A stretch of DNA of 38,863 nt from NCBI GenBank assembly GCA_937892215.1, contig CALAVE010000068.1, forward strand, positions 1-38,863, read 5' to 3'. Position numbers and translations under genes: made by a program. Every line of letters starts with the position of its first letter. The stretch's first letter is position 1. The stretch is from an uncultured Porphyromonadaceae bacterium. Its GTDB lineage: Bacteria > Bacteroidota > Bacteroidia > Bacteroidales > Muribaculaceae. Under the pieces are notes generated by a model that was given only the letters and a program-made list of their open reading frames with translations, was not told the origin of the DNA and did not search any database. Of this stretch, positions 1 through 7,993 are shown one piece after another.

Positions 1-21
1 TATGTTTTACAACATGTTACA

Positions 22-54
22 ACAAAAGGGTGCGCCAGAATTATGACACACCCT
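22..54 (-). terminator. Rho-independent terminator of the secreted multidomain gene
   Basis: On the minus strand, 26 bases past the stop codon at 80, AGGGTGTG can pair with CGCACCCT (one G-U pair) across a 12-base loop. It is followed by TTTTGTT. This is the expected end of the transcript coming from the gene at 80-3723. Confidence 0.6.
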
Positions 55-79
55 CATTTGATAGTGTTTTGTTATGTCT

Positions 80-3000
80 TTACTTATGCGTCTCATTTGA
101 CTTCTTCAAAATAACCTTTTCGTAGATTACGGCACCGTTAGCCAGAGTGCGAGCCACGACATTGAAGCCGCTGAAGGGCGTTTCGCTCCGCATACCCTGG
201 ATATTGTAATATACGGTGCTGACCACAGGAATTTCACCCACGTTAGCCTCCTCAATCTCGGTCACGGTGTTAAGGTAGTCGTAGGGAACAGTGACACGCT
301 TCTCGGTGACGAAGAACGCGCCATCGGCGCTGGGAGCCTTTCGGCGAGGAGCTGCGCCCACCACGCTCGGGTCGAGGCGTGTGCTGTACATTCTGACGAT
401 ATACTCAACATCGCGCTGTCCGCCAATGGTGACAACCTCCTGACGAGTAACGCCGGTGGGGTCGCCGTTTTCGTCATATTCCTCAACCTCCACAGTTTCC
501 GTTTTCTCCCGTGGGAAAGCACGTCCGTAATACACGTCGTTAATGGTAGTTGTCTCATTTCCGGGCCATGTATCGAAGAGAGCGTCGTAGTCGGCGCCAT
601 AGGTGGTAACGCCTTCATAGTCACGTCCGAGAGAATTGAGCAACGTTTCCGAGCCGTCGTCCTCCACACGCCAAGTGCGGTAGAGATAGACGTGGCTTGC
701 CGGGTTCACCAGTTCAGGCTCCAACTGAAGCTTGGCCGAGTAGCCCATGAATATGCTCTGCGGTTCAGTTCTCACCTTTTCCAAGACTTCCACGTTAAGC
801 TCAGGCACCTGTATTCCGGCAATCTCGCTTCCGTAGTGGTTCTCCACATCGTCGCCGCTGAATGTAGTGGCGCGAGTGTAGATTTCAGTCACATATTCCG
901 GTTGTGGAGTGAGACAGTACTCCAGGTCGTCGTACACCTTAACCAAAGCGGCTTCCTTGGTGTCGATTGTGCCTAAATCCTCGCTCATGTGGCCAGTGCC
1001 GTGATTAATGCCTATCACAGACATGGAATTGCCAATGGTGTGCTTCACCTTACCGATGTGAGTGTGGTAGTCGTCGCTGTGAACGCGGTGAATGTCGTAG
1101 CGGTCGATAGACTGCTGCAGGTCCATCAATGCGTGGAACGAAATCACCACCTCCTTGTCCTCCTCCAGGTCATGTTCAATGTCACCCTCAATCTCAGAAA
1201 GCGTGAATCCGCCTAAAGTGACATGATTGTCGGTCTTATACACCGGAACCACATACGTGTTACTTGAAGAGCCGGTGCCACTGTCATATCCCATGAAATA
1301 AGTGTAGCTTTCGGGGTGGTCGTTGGCCATAGTGGAAGCCGTGAAACGGTCCACAATCTCCATGTATCCACTCTCAAGGAGCGTTCCGCTTGTCGGCACC
1401 GCTGTGTTGTCGAACGTAAGAGACGTGTTCTGTGTAGAAGCCACATAGGCGATGCTGTAAGTGTAGCTACTTCCATTATTTGTGAAAGAGATGGAAGCAA
1501 TCTTCTGCTGTTCGCCACCAGCCGGAATACGATAGATTTCATAGTGTCCGGGTGTGCAGTCGATTTGTGAGAAGTCGTGGTTAGGATAGATTCTGAGCTT
1601 GTTCTTGTAGATATTACATTCATTTTCCAAGCTGTACCGGCTGCGATATTCCTGTCCGTCGAGGAAGAACTTATCCTGCCCCGGAATCACCACCTTAGCC
1701 ACATTAGTCTTAACGAACATCTCAGAATTTTCGGGGTTGGCGATAACAATGAAGTCGAACGTCTGGCGATCCTGCAGCTGCTTCACACGGAAAGTGTAAG
1801 TGTGGTCGGTAGTGGGGCTTGGCAGCTCATTGTCATCGATGAGCTCATAATCGCCATTGGCATCTATGAACTCATTGAGCAGCATCTTGTTTCCATCCTG
1901 ATCGATGGCATAGACGTAGAAGTGCTCGGTAACGTTAGCCTTGATTTCCTCAGCATCGAACCACGTGCTCCAGTCGAGCTTAATATCGTAATATCCATCA
2001 TATCCATCCGTGCTCGAGGGTGTGCCCTGGGCAGCGAGGTGAGCCTTGTAGAGCAACAGCTTGGGCGAAGTTGCAAGATTTTCATCTCCCGTATAGTTGT
2101 AGAGGAATCCTTGAGAGCGCGACGAGACATTGTCGGGGCGCTTGAATCGCTTGTCGGGCAAGTAGAGAGTAAGGTTCGAGAACGACTTAGCCTCCATGTC
2201 ATTAAGGTCGGAGCTATTGAAACCAGAGATCTGCGCATAGTGGGGAATATACTTGCCCGCATAAGCCCCAGTTCCCATGTCACCGCGGAAAATGTCGTAA
2301 CAGTCGTGCACGAAATTGTACACGCCACCCGAGTTTAGGGCTTCGCCCATGTCGGCACCGGGATTAGTCTGCACCGGACTGAGTTGCTCGTAAGCAAGAT
2401 ATAGCGGAGCACGTCCCTCACCAGCGCGCACGCGGCCCTTCGATATGAAATAGAATCGGCTGGTGGTGACATTATCAATCATGAGCATGGTTCCGGGATT
2501 AGTTTCGTCTTCCACACGCATTTGATTGGTAATAACCTGGACGCTTTCGTAGGCATCGGTTATTAATTGCAAAGTCTTAGCGGCAGCAGAAGCGTTATTC
2601 ATGGAGCCACCCGAATAGTAGGCATTTATATTCTCGGCTTTCCAGGAGTCCTTAATCTGGATAAAGAGCACTGTGTTGCCTTCCTCATTGGGCTGAGGCA
2701 CTGTGCCGCTACAGTTAATCCAGGGGATGCGAGCCCCGAGTCCTGTACGAGTCTGCTGGGATGGATTCCAGGTGTATTTAATTCGGCTATGAGCCTCGTA
2801 GTTTACTTCTTTTTCCGAAGTCTGGCTGGATTCGTCCCATGGAGTACCATCGGGTTTATATTCCCTGTGCTGGATAACGCCCGGCACATCAGGGTCCACA
2901 TAGATGGCATTGAGCAGACCCATAATCTGCTGCGGGTCGGTTGCAACGTCGGTATAGGAGGAAGTTTGAGTCTCGCCGGCGGCATCGACCCAGGTATAAG

Positions 3001-3271
3001 TCTTGTCGTCGAGGGCCGAACGTCCTATTACGTTGTAACCCATAGTATTTTCCACCACCAGAGAGCCAATCGAGGCACGTGCGCGCACAATAACGACCCC
3101 CTTCTCGCTGAGCGTTACGCTATTCTGATAATCGGCGGCGGCTAACTTCACCTGCACGGATACAGTCTCACCGCTACCGGTAGCCTCCACATAGGAGGTA
3201 AGGTTACTCCTGGCCGTAATCACGGTTCCCTGCTTCACACTCTCATTAATGGGGTAAGTGGTGACTTGCAA
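80..3271 (-). pseudogene. Secreted multidomain protein, main part after a frameshift (C-terminal sorting-like domain)
   Basis: This 1063-residue frame has no signal peptide and no ATG at its 5' end; the only nearby start is TTG at 3271. It is best read as the continuation of the frame at 3235-3723. Moving one base at the AAAA run (3276-3279) joins LTVSK to ALQVTTYPINES and gives a protein of about 1,210 residues. The body is Gly/Ser/Thr-rich and beta-like, resembling large cell-surface proteins of Bacteroidales. The end reads VYYNIQGMR..., followed about 25 residues later by VILKK, which resembles the C-terminal sorting-like domain common on secreted Prevotella and Muribaculaceae proteins. 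No catalytic motif was recognised. A TAG in this frame lies immediately upstream of the AAAA run, so translation must shift within about 45 bases. A true mutation, programmed slippage and an assembly error are all possible. Confidence 0.7.
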
Positions 3272-3723
3272 GGCCTTTTGCTAACGGTGAGCTTCAGATT
3301 CGGTACATCCAGAGTGATGGCGTAAACACCAGCCGGAAGATAGAACGAACTTTGCGAGCCTTGCTTGATATTTACAGGCGAGTCAAAGTCATCGGTTAGG
3401 TCCTCATGCGCATCCCAAGCACCATTCTCGGAGCCGTAACGCTTATTGCCATTATTGAGCGAATCCCAGTCGTTAAGTTCAGTAGCAAACGCGAAATAGT
3501 TGATAGCACTTTGGCAATAGACCGTAGCAGTAAATTTCTCAGTCTCCGAATCATAATCCATGGCCACACCCTTCAGCGGGTTCCAATCTGTGCTTGTGTA
3601 CTGGTTCACATTTCCAAGAATAAACATTGTGGTCGGATTGTCGGCCGATGCCCTTAAAAATCCCAGTACCAGCGCCAATAAGACGGCGACGGTACGAATT
3701 CTTTCAATAAAATTTTTTCTCAT
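3235..3723 (-). CDS. N-terminal part of the secreted multidomain protein (signal peptide plus SusE/F-like domain)
   Basis: This ORF carries a clear signal peptide (positively charged start, hydrophobic VAVLLALVLGF, then an ASA cleavage site near residue 27). A domain of about 120 residues follows with the FILGN...W...YDSETEKFTATV pattern, which recalls the carbohydrate-binding-type modules of SusE/SusF-like surface proteins. After LTVSK the frame runs only 15 more residues and stops while the 1063-residue frame takes over, so this is the 5' end of the split gene at 80-3271. Start: ATG at 3723, about 98 bases below a good promoter. Domain assignment is by resemblance only. If the frameshift is real, the cell exports a short truncated domain. 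Confidence 0.7.
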   Translation of the reverse strand: MRKNFIERIRTVAVLLALVLGFLRASADNPTTMFILGNVNQYTSTDWNPLKGVAMDYDSETEKFTATVYCQSAINYFAFATELNDWDSLNNGNKRYGSENGAWDAHEDLTDDFDSPVNIKQGSQSSFYLPAGVYAITLDVPNLKLTVSKRPCKSPLTPLMRV

Positions 3724-3827
3724 ACTTAATTCTTTATTACCTGTTAATAAAATCTTCTACTTAGGCATTTCCCTGATTGAATGGCATATAGCACAAAAAA
3801 ATATAGGCACACTTATCATAAGGAATA

Positions 3828-3858
3828 CAAAATTACAATTTTTTTGTATATTTTCAAA
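3828..3858 (-). promoter_or_regulatory. Bacteroidetes-type promoter for the secreted multidomain gene
   Basis: On the minus strand TTTG (3855-3858) and TAATTTTG (3828-3835) are separated by 19 bp, matching the Bacteroidetes consensus. The predicted 5' leader is about 98 bases. Confidence 0.6.
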
Positions 3859-4046
3859 ACATAAATGACTATTTAACTAAATTATAGGCGAAAAATTTTA
3901 AGAACTTACCAGAATTTTCAGATGAAAAGTGAAGTTTGAATGTGTTTTACGCGCGAAAAAATCGGAAAAACGGGCTGGTTTAGATAAATTGGCTTGCATG
4001 GGCACGAATACTGCCCACGTGATATAGTAATTTTGCAGTGTGAAAA

Positions 4047-4077
4047 TTGATAAGACGGAGTTAATTTGTTAAATTTG
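4047..4077 (+). promoter_or_regulatory. Bacteroidetes-type promoter for bcp-recA
   Basis: TTG (4047-4049), a 20-bp gap and TAAATTTG (4070-4077). Transcription would begin about 13 bases before the bcp start codon, giving a very short leader. Confidence 0.65.
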
Positions 4078-4096
4078 CAGTTAAAATCAAAACATT

Positions 4097-4549
4097 ATGA
4101 AAACAGGAGACAAAATACCGGAGATACTGGGCAAGGATGCACAGGGCCGCGAAGTGAAGGCAAGTGACTTCGCCGGAAAGAAATTAGTGATATACTTCTA
4201 TCCCAAGGACAACACACCCGGTTGCACAGCCGAGGCGTGCAGCCTGAGCGAAGGATACCAGGCCCTGCGCCATGCAGGATATGAGGTGATAGGCGTGAGC
4301 AAGGACAGTGCGGAGTCGCACAGCAAGTTCGCGGAGAAATACCGGTTGCCGTTCACGCTCATAGCCGACACCGACCTGACGCTGAACAAGGCCTTCGGGG
4401 TGTGGCGCGAGAAGAAGATGGCCGGGCGCGCCTACATGGGCACAGTGCGCACCACATTCATCGTGGACGAGCAAGGCATCGTGACTTATATAATAGAGAA
4501 AGTGCAGACCAAGGACAGCGCGAACCAGATACTGAATCTGAAAGCATAA
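4097..4549 (+). CDS. bcp: Thioredoxin-dependent thiol peroxidase (Bcp/PrxQ)
   Basis: Peroxiredoxin that reduces hydrogen peroxide and organic hydroperoxides in the cytoplasm using thioredoxin. At 150 residues it has the family's usual size. The signature YPKDNTPGCTAEACS contains the peroxidatic Cys43 and, five residues on, Cys48, the spacing of the atypical two-cysteine PrxQ group. The later RTTFIVDEQG strand is also typical. Start ATG follows the promoter at once. recA begins 47 bases downstream with no terminator between them, so the two are probably co-transcribed, linking peroxide defence with DNA repair. Confidence 0.95.
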   Translation: MKTGDKIPEILGKDAQGREVKASDFAGKKLVIYFYPKDNTPGCTAEACSLSEGYQALRHAGYEVIGVSKDSAESHSKFAEKYRLPFTLIADTDLTLNKAFGVWREKKMAGRAYMGTVRTTFIVDEQGIVTYIIEKVQTKDSANQILNLKA

Positions 4550-4596
4550 GTGAGCAAACAGAAAGAGAAACAAATAACAAAAACATATACGGAACA

Positions 4597-5670
4597 ATGG
4601 AAGAGAACAAAAACATCAACGAGGAGCAGGCACAGGCTAAGCAAGAACGCGTAGCCGTGGCTCCTGAGAAGCTGAAAGCACTGCAAGTGGCAATGGAGAA
4701 GATAGACAAGGCCTTCGGGCGCGGGTCCATCATGAAACTTGGCGACGACCAGGTGGAGAACGTGGACGTGATTCCGAGCGGTTCAATAGGCCTGAACTAT
4801 GCCCTGGGCGTGGGCGGTTATCCCCGCGGCCGCATCGTGGAGATATACGGACCGGAGTCAAGCGGTAAGACCACGCTGGCCATCCATGCCATAGCCGAGG
4901 CCCAGAAAGCCGGCGGAATAGCCGCCATAATCGACGCCGAGCACGCATTCGACCGCTTCTATGCCGAGAGTCTGGGCGTGGACGTGAACAACCTGTGGAT
5001 AGCCCAGCCCGACAATGGCGAGCAGGCGCTGGAGATAGCGGATCAACTGATACGTTCGTCGGCAATAGACCTGATAGTAATAGACTCGGTGGCCGCCCTT
5101 ACCCCGAAGAAAGAGATAGACGGCGACATGGGCGACAACAACGTGGGACTGCACGCAAGGCTGATGTCGCAGGCACTGCGCAAACTCACCGGCACCATAG
5201 CCAAGACCAACACCACCTGCATCTTCATCAACCAGTTGCGAGAGAAGATAGGCGTGATGTTCGGCAACCCCGAAACCACCACCGGCGGTAACGCCCTGAA
5301 GTTCTACGCGTCGGTGCGTATCGACATCCGCAAGATAGGCGCAATCAAGGACGGTGAGAACATCCTGGGTAACACCACACGCGTGAAAGTGGTGAAAAAC
5401 AAGGTGGCACCGCCATTCAAGAAAGCCGAGTTCGACATCATGTTCGGTCAGGGCATAAGCCACACCGGCGAGATACTGGACCTGGGCGTGGGTCTGAAGA
5501 TAATCAAGAAGAGCGGCTCATGGTTCTCCTACGGCGAGACCAAACTGGGACAGGGACGCGAAGCGGTGAAGCAGCTGATTGCCGACAACCCCGAACTGGC
5601 CGACGAGCTGGAAGCAGCCATCACACAGGCCCTGCACGACGGACAAGTGCCCGTCTTTGAAAAGAAGTAA
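4597..5670 (+). CDS. recA: Recombinase RecA
   Basis: ATP-dependent strand-exchange protein for homologous recombination and SOS signalling. The 357-residue length is normal. Seen motifs: MEKIDKAFGRGSIM at the core start (33-46), Walker A GPESSGKT (85-92), Walker B LIVIDSVAAL, and the L2 loop region GVMFGNPETTTGGNALKFYAS split by no gap. The chosen start is the ATG at 4597, which gives the acidic N-terminal arm MEENKNINEE; the open frame extends upstream into bcp but that part is a shadow. It lies 47 bases after bcp. No LexA-like box was recognised between the two genes, so any SOS control must act elsewhere. Confidence 0.97.
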   Translation: MEENKNINEEQAQAKQERVAVAPEKLKALQVAMEKIDKAFGRGSIMKLGDDQVENVDVIPSGSIGLNYALGVGGYPRGRIVEIYGPESSGKTTLAIHAIAEAQKAGGIAAIIDAEHAFDRFYAESLGVDVNNLWIAQPDNGEQALEIADQLIRSSAIDLIVIDSVAALTPKKEIDGDMGDNNVGLHARLMSQALRKLTGTIAKTNTTCIFINQLREKIGVMFGNPETTTGGNALKFYASVRIDIRKIGAIKDGENILGNTTRVKVVKNKVAPPFKKAEFDIMFGQGISHTGEILDLGVGLKIIKKSGSWFSYGETKLGQGREAVKQLIADNPELADELEAAITQALHDGQVPVFEKK

Positions 5671-5681
5671 GCGCCTGATAG

Positions 5682-5712
5682 ACCCAAATCGGTCATTAGA
5701 CCGATTCGGGTT
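5682..5712. repeat. Solo inverted-repeat hairpin made of the 185-bp element's two ends
   Basis: ACCCAAATCGGTC and GACCGATTCGGGT pair with one mismatch around ATTA. The arms match the outer ends of the 185-bp element that starts three bases later, so this looks like an element with no interior. It lies 12 bases past the recA stop codon and could weaken read-through, but it has no T-run. Confidence 0.6.
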
Positions 5713-5714
5713 AA

Positions 5715-5899
5715 ACCCAAATCGGTCATTAGGCCGACAAAAGGCGGTTTAAGAAAGTCTATTTATGCCACAACAGTTTTCTTTCGGCATCTTGCTTCAG
5801 AAATTGTCTCGCCATAGCCCGCTATGCCTTCGACAATCTCTTCGCAATCTTCTCAAAATAAAATCTGTTCTGACATAAATCCTAATGACCGATTCGGGT
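5715..5899. repeat. 185-bp self-complementary (MITE-like) repeat, copy 1
   Basis: The outer ends ACCCAAATCGGTCATTAGG and CCTAATGACCGATTCGGGT are inverted repeats with one mismatch. Inside them ATTTATG...AACAG and CTGTT...CATAAAT pair again. The centre is CATAGC-CC-GCTATG (5813-5826), flanked by ATTGTC/GACAAT. The whole unit can therefore fold as one long imperfect hairpin. A second copy lies at 27001-27185 with about 11 differences in 185 bases (counted by eye, about 94% identity). No transposase gene is present in the window. Non-autonomous mobile element is an inference. Confidence 0.8.
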
Positions 5900-6086
5900 T
5901 AAACAAGACACCTAAGTCAAGAATAATAAGATTTGCAAGCCGACGATGTGATATCGCCGGCTTGTGATATCGTATGGGTATCAGCGCACGCGGGGTGCCT
6001 GGTATGAGGGGGGCAAATCAGGATGGTTGCCAAAACCATATCATAATCCTCACAAAAGAGTGATTTTCGAGAGGACCTTCACGAAC

Positions 6087-6368
6087 CTACACTGTAGCAG
6101 TCTCATGACACACTTGCAGCACCTTGGCTTGCAATGCTTCCTCAATTGAGGCAACTGTATCAATTGTGAAGTTATGTGTTCCACGCATCCATTTGCTTAT
6201 CTCGGCCTCACTTTTTCCAAGCATAATGGCAAGGTCTTTCTGTCGGAGACCACGCGCTACAAGAATTTCATAAATGCGGTCCACAATTTGGAAAGAAAGA
6301 GAAACGCACTCTTTCGTCTCAGGGTTTACGTGCTTGCGTCGTTCTTCTAATATCTTACTCCTTTTCAT
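6087..6368 (-). CDS. XRE-family HTH antitoxin-like regulator
   Basis: 93-residue protein with a classic Cro/C1-type helix-turn-helix at about residues 37-78 (LRQKDLAIMLGKSEAEISKW, then a second helix set ending IEEAL). Its start overlaps the end of the upstream gene by 14 bases, so translation is likely coupled. The order, toxin-like gene first and HTH gene second, is that of HigBA-type modules. It probably binds the TAACTT...AAGTTA palindromes around the shared promoter and represses it (inference). AT-rich composition compared with recA and pssA suggests acquisition by transfer. Confidence 0.8.
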   Translation of the reverse strand: MKRSKILEERRKHVNPETKECVSLSFQIVDRIYEILVARGLRQKDLAIMLGKSEAEISKWMRGTHNFTIDTVASIEEALQAKVLQVCHETATV

Positions 6369-6843
6369 CTCTGCTGAAATTTAAGTTTCCAACTATCTCT
6401 TTATCAACCAAAACTATTGTACCGTCCTTAATTCTGGATGAAATAAAACGGCTTGTATCAATCAACAACTTAACGTATGGCACCAGTTCTTCGCTTTCTT
6501 CCCATGTAGGGGCATCTTTCACCCCTCCATTACCGAAAACCAATATCTTATCTGATAATCGTAAGCAATATAATCTCACTTTGTTGCCAATGTCAATAGG
6601 AATTACCCCTACACCATCACCATAATGACCTTCAGGGCGGAAATAGCGTTCCAAAGCACCCCGCTCGGCAATATTGTCGAGCCAAGAAATGACCACATCA
6701 ATATCTTCATCAAATTCACTTCCAACCGGGAATTTGTTGAAAAAACGTTCTAATTCAGAAAGTTCCTCTCCATCTAAGTGAATACTATAGAAATTCACGT
6801 GGGGATATTCTTCAACCAAATCTATATAATAATGTTGTTTCAT
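6355..6843 (-). CDS. Putative toxin of a type II toxin-antitoxin pair
   Basis: 162-residue protein not matched to a named family with certainty. The segment NKVRLYCLRLSDKILVFGNG looks like the central strands of the RelE/HigB-like toxin fold, with conserved Arg and Tyr, but the protein is longer than most RelE toxins and has an acidic N-terminal extension (about 90 residues). The assignment rests mainly on context: a 14-base overlap with a following HTH gene, one shared promoter and palindromic operator candidates. If it is a RelE-type protein it would cleave mRNA at the ribosome. An alternative is an uncharacterised protein regulated by its HTH partner. Confidence 0.6.
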   Translation of the reverse strand: MKQHYYIDLVEEYPHVNFYSIHLDGEELSELERFFNKFPVGSEFDEDIDVVISWLDNIAERGALERYFRPEGHYGDGVGVIPIDIGNKVRLYCLRLSDKILVFGNGGVKDAPTWEESEELVPYVKLLIDTSRFISSRIKDGTIVLVDKEIVGNLNFSRDEKE

Positions 6844-6846
6844 TCT

Positions 6847-6860
6847 TAACTTTTAAGTTA
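6847..6860. promoter_or_regulatory. Palindromic operator candidate O1 of the TA module
   Basis: TAACTT-TT-AAGTTA, perfect six-base arms, lying in the short leader just upstream of the toxin start codon. The same half-sites recur at 6906-6924, so a dimeric HTH protein could bind both. Confidence 0.5.
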
Positions 6861-6868
6861 TCTCGACG

Positions 6869-6900
6869 CAAAAGTATGGCAAAAATTTCAATGCGCCAAA
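6869..6900 (-). promoter_or_regulatory. Bacteroidetes-type promoter for the TA module
   Basis: On the minus strand TTTG (6897-6900), a 20-bp gap and TACTTTTG (6869-6876). It lies exactly between the two palindromes. Confidence 0.65.
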
Positions 6901-6905
6901 CAAAT

Positions 6906-6924
6906 TAACTTAAAAATTAAGTTA
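6906..6924. promoter_or_regulatory. Palindromic operator candidate O2 of the TA module
   Basis: TAACTTAA-AAA-TTAAGTTA, perfect eight-base arms, directly upstream of the TTTG element of the TA promoter. It shares the TAACTT/AAGTTA half-sites with O1. Confidence 0.5.
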
Positions 6925-6945
6925 CTCGGCAAACTTAGATGGCGG

Positions 6946-7254
6946 TTACAGTTCCTCGAACTCGGCATCGGAAATCTGTTCTTCGGCCGTGTGAGGTTCC
7001 GGTGCGGTAAATTGCTCTGATGACGGAGCCTGTGCCGGTGAATCCACTTCCTCAAACTCAGCGTACTCTCCCACCGAATCAGCATAGCGACGTCGCTCCT
7101 GCTCACGGCGCTGACGCTGCACCTCGTCACGGAAATCCCGCTCTGACTTGCGAACGCTCCGACCCGCATACCAGACGAAGCCACGCAATGCCCATCGCAA
7201 AAGCGTGGGCAGCAACAGAAAGAAAAGCAGAACAACGAATAAGAATGTCAGCAT
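6946..7254 (-). CDS. DUF4834 family small membrane protein
   Basis: 102 residues: one hydrophobic segment (about 3-25, FLFVVLLFFLLLPTLLRWAL) followed by an Arg/Glu-rich helix (KSERDFRDEVQRQRREQERR) and an acidic tail. This matches the Bacteroidetes DUF4834 family, whose role is unknown. It sits one base after pssA and is the last gene of the psd-pssA operon, so a role close to the inner membrane and phospholipid synthesis is possible but not shown. Confidence 0.75.
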   Translation of the reverse strand: MLTFLFVVLLFFLLLPTLLRWALRGFVWYAGRSVRKSERDFRDEVQRQRREQERRRYADSVGEYAEFEEVDSPAQAPSSEQFTAPEPHTAEEQISDAEFEEL

Positions 7255-7255
7255 T

Positions 7256-7993
7256 CTATTTCCCCTTAAACATTAACACGCACTTATCGGCATAGCATAT
7301 TACCACATACAGCAGTATCAGGAATGAGAAGCCCGGCACGCCCAGCAATGCCACAAGCAGAATTGCGGCCAGAATCATCACATACTGTCGCCATGCATCA
7401 CGGAGCGCGAAACTGTGCATCTTAAGCGAGAACATACGCAGGTCGCACACCATAAGCCAGGAGAGCAGCAGCACCGTAACCACCACCGCTGCCACCGAGA
7501 CATGGAATTCAGCCTGCTCAACGCGGCTGACGGCCAACCACCAGGCATATCCAATCCAGAACATGGCGTTGGCCGGAATGGGCAGACCGGTGAAAGTGGT
7601 AGTCTGGTTAGTATCCACATTGAAGCGAGCCAGACGCAGCGCCCCGAACACCGGAATAAGCATTGTCACCAGCGGCCACCACTGCCCCGGGAAGATACCC
7701 CACAGCACATTCAGCACAAGCATGGCCGGAGCCAAGCCGAAACTCACCAGGTCGCTCAGCGAGTCAAGTTCTTTACCGATACCACTCACAGCACCGAGCA
7801 AACGCGCCACCAAGCCGTCGCAGAAATCGGCCACGGCCCCCAGCCCTATCAGAATCACAGCCAGCTGGTATCCCTTGAGTCCACAGCACACATCATCGTA
7901 AGCGCTGAAGGCAGCCGCTACGGCGAGAGCGCCGCAGAGCAAATTCAGGCAAGTGATGGCATTAGGGATATTATTCCTTATCGCTTTCAACAT
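7256..7993 (-). CDS. pssA: CDP-diacylglycerol--serine O-phosphatidyltransferase
   Basis: Inner-membrane enzyme that joins CDP-diacylglycerol and L-serine to make phosphatidylserine, the precursor of phosphatidylethanolamine. The CDP-alcohol phosphotransferase motif is complete: D56-x2-D59-G60-x2-A63-R64-x8-G73-x3-D77-x3-D81. About six hydrophobic segments follow or surround it, and the 245-residue length is normal for the membrane-embedded type. Its first 23 bases overlap the end of psd, so the two consecutive pathway enzymes are translationally coupled. Confidence 0.95.
   Translation of the reverse strand: MLKAIRNNIPNAITCLNLLCGALAVAAAFSAYDDVCCGLKGYQLAVILIGLGAVADFCDGLVARLLGAVSGIGKELDSLSDLVSFGLAPAMLVLNVLWGIFPGQWWPLVTMLIPVFGALRLARFNVDTNQTTTFTGLPIPANAMFWIGYAWWLAVSRVEQAEFHVSVAAVVVTVLLLSWLMVCDLRMFSLKMHSFALRDAWRQYVMILAAILLVALLGVPGFSFLILLYVVICYADKCVLMFKGK

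Larger units (their letters stand above)
3724..4096. other. Divergent intergenic region, 373 bp, AT-rich
   Basis: This gap separates the divergently transcribed secreted-protein gene and bcp. It holds one promoter for each direction (3828-3858 minus; 4047-4077 plus) and an extra TAATTTTG box at 4028-4035 without a well-spaced upstream element. No ORF or RNA gene is recognised in it. Confidence 0.6.
5671..6086. other. Repeat-bearing intergenic region after recA, 416 bp
   Basis: This region holds three structures: a 31-bp hairpin (5682-5712), the 185-bp palindromic repeat (5715-5899) and a hairpin CAAGCCG/CGGCTTG (5936-5964) flanked by TGATATCG copies. Nothing coding is recognised between 5965 and 6086. 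Confidence 0.6.

Noticed and set aside
1577..2338. 253-codon plus-strand frame inside the secreted protein gene
   Set aside because: Antisense shadow; no signal peptide, promoter or motif.
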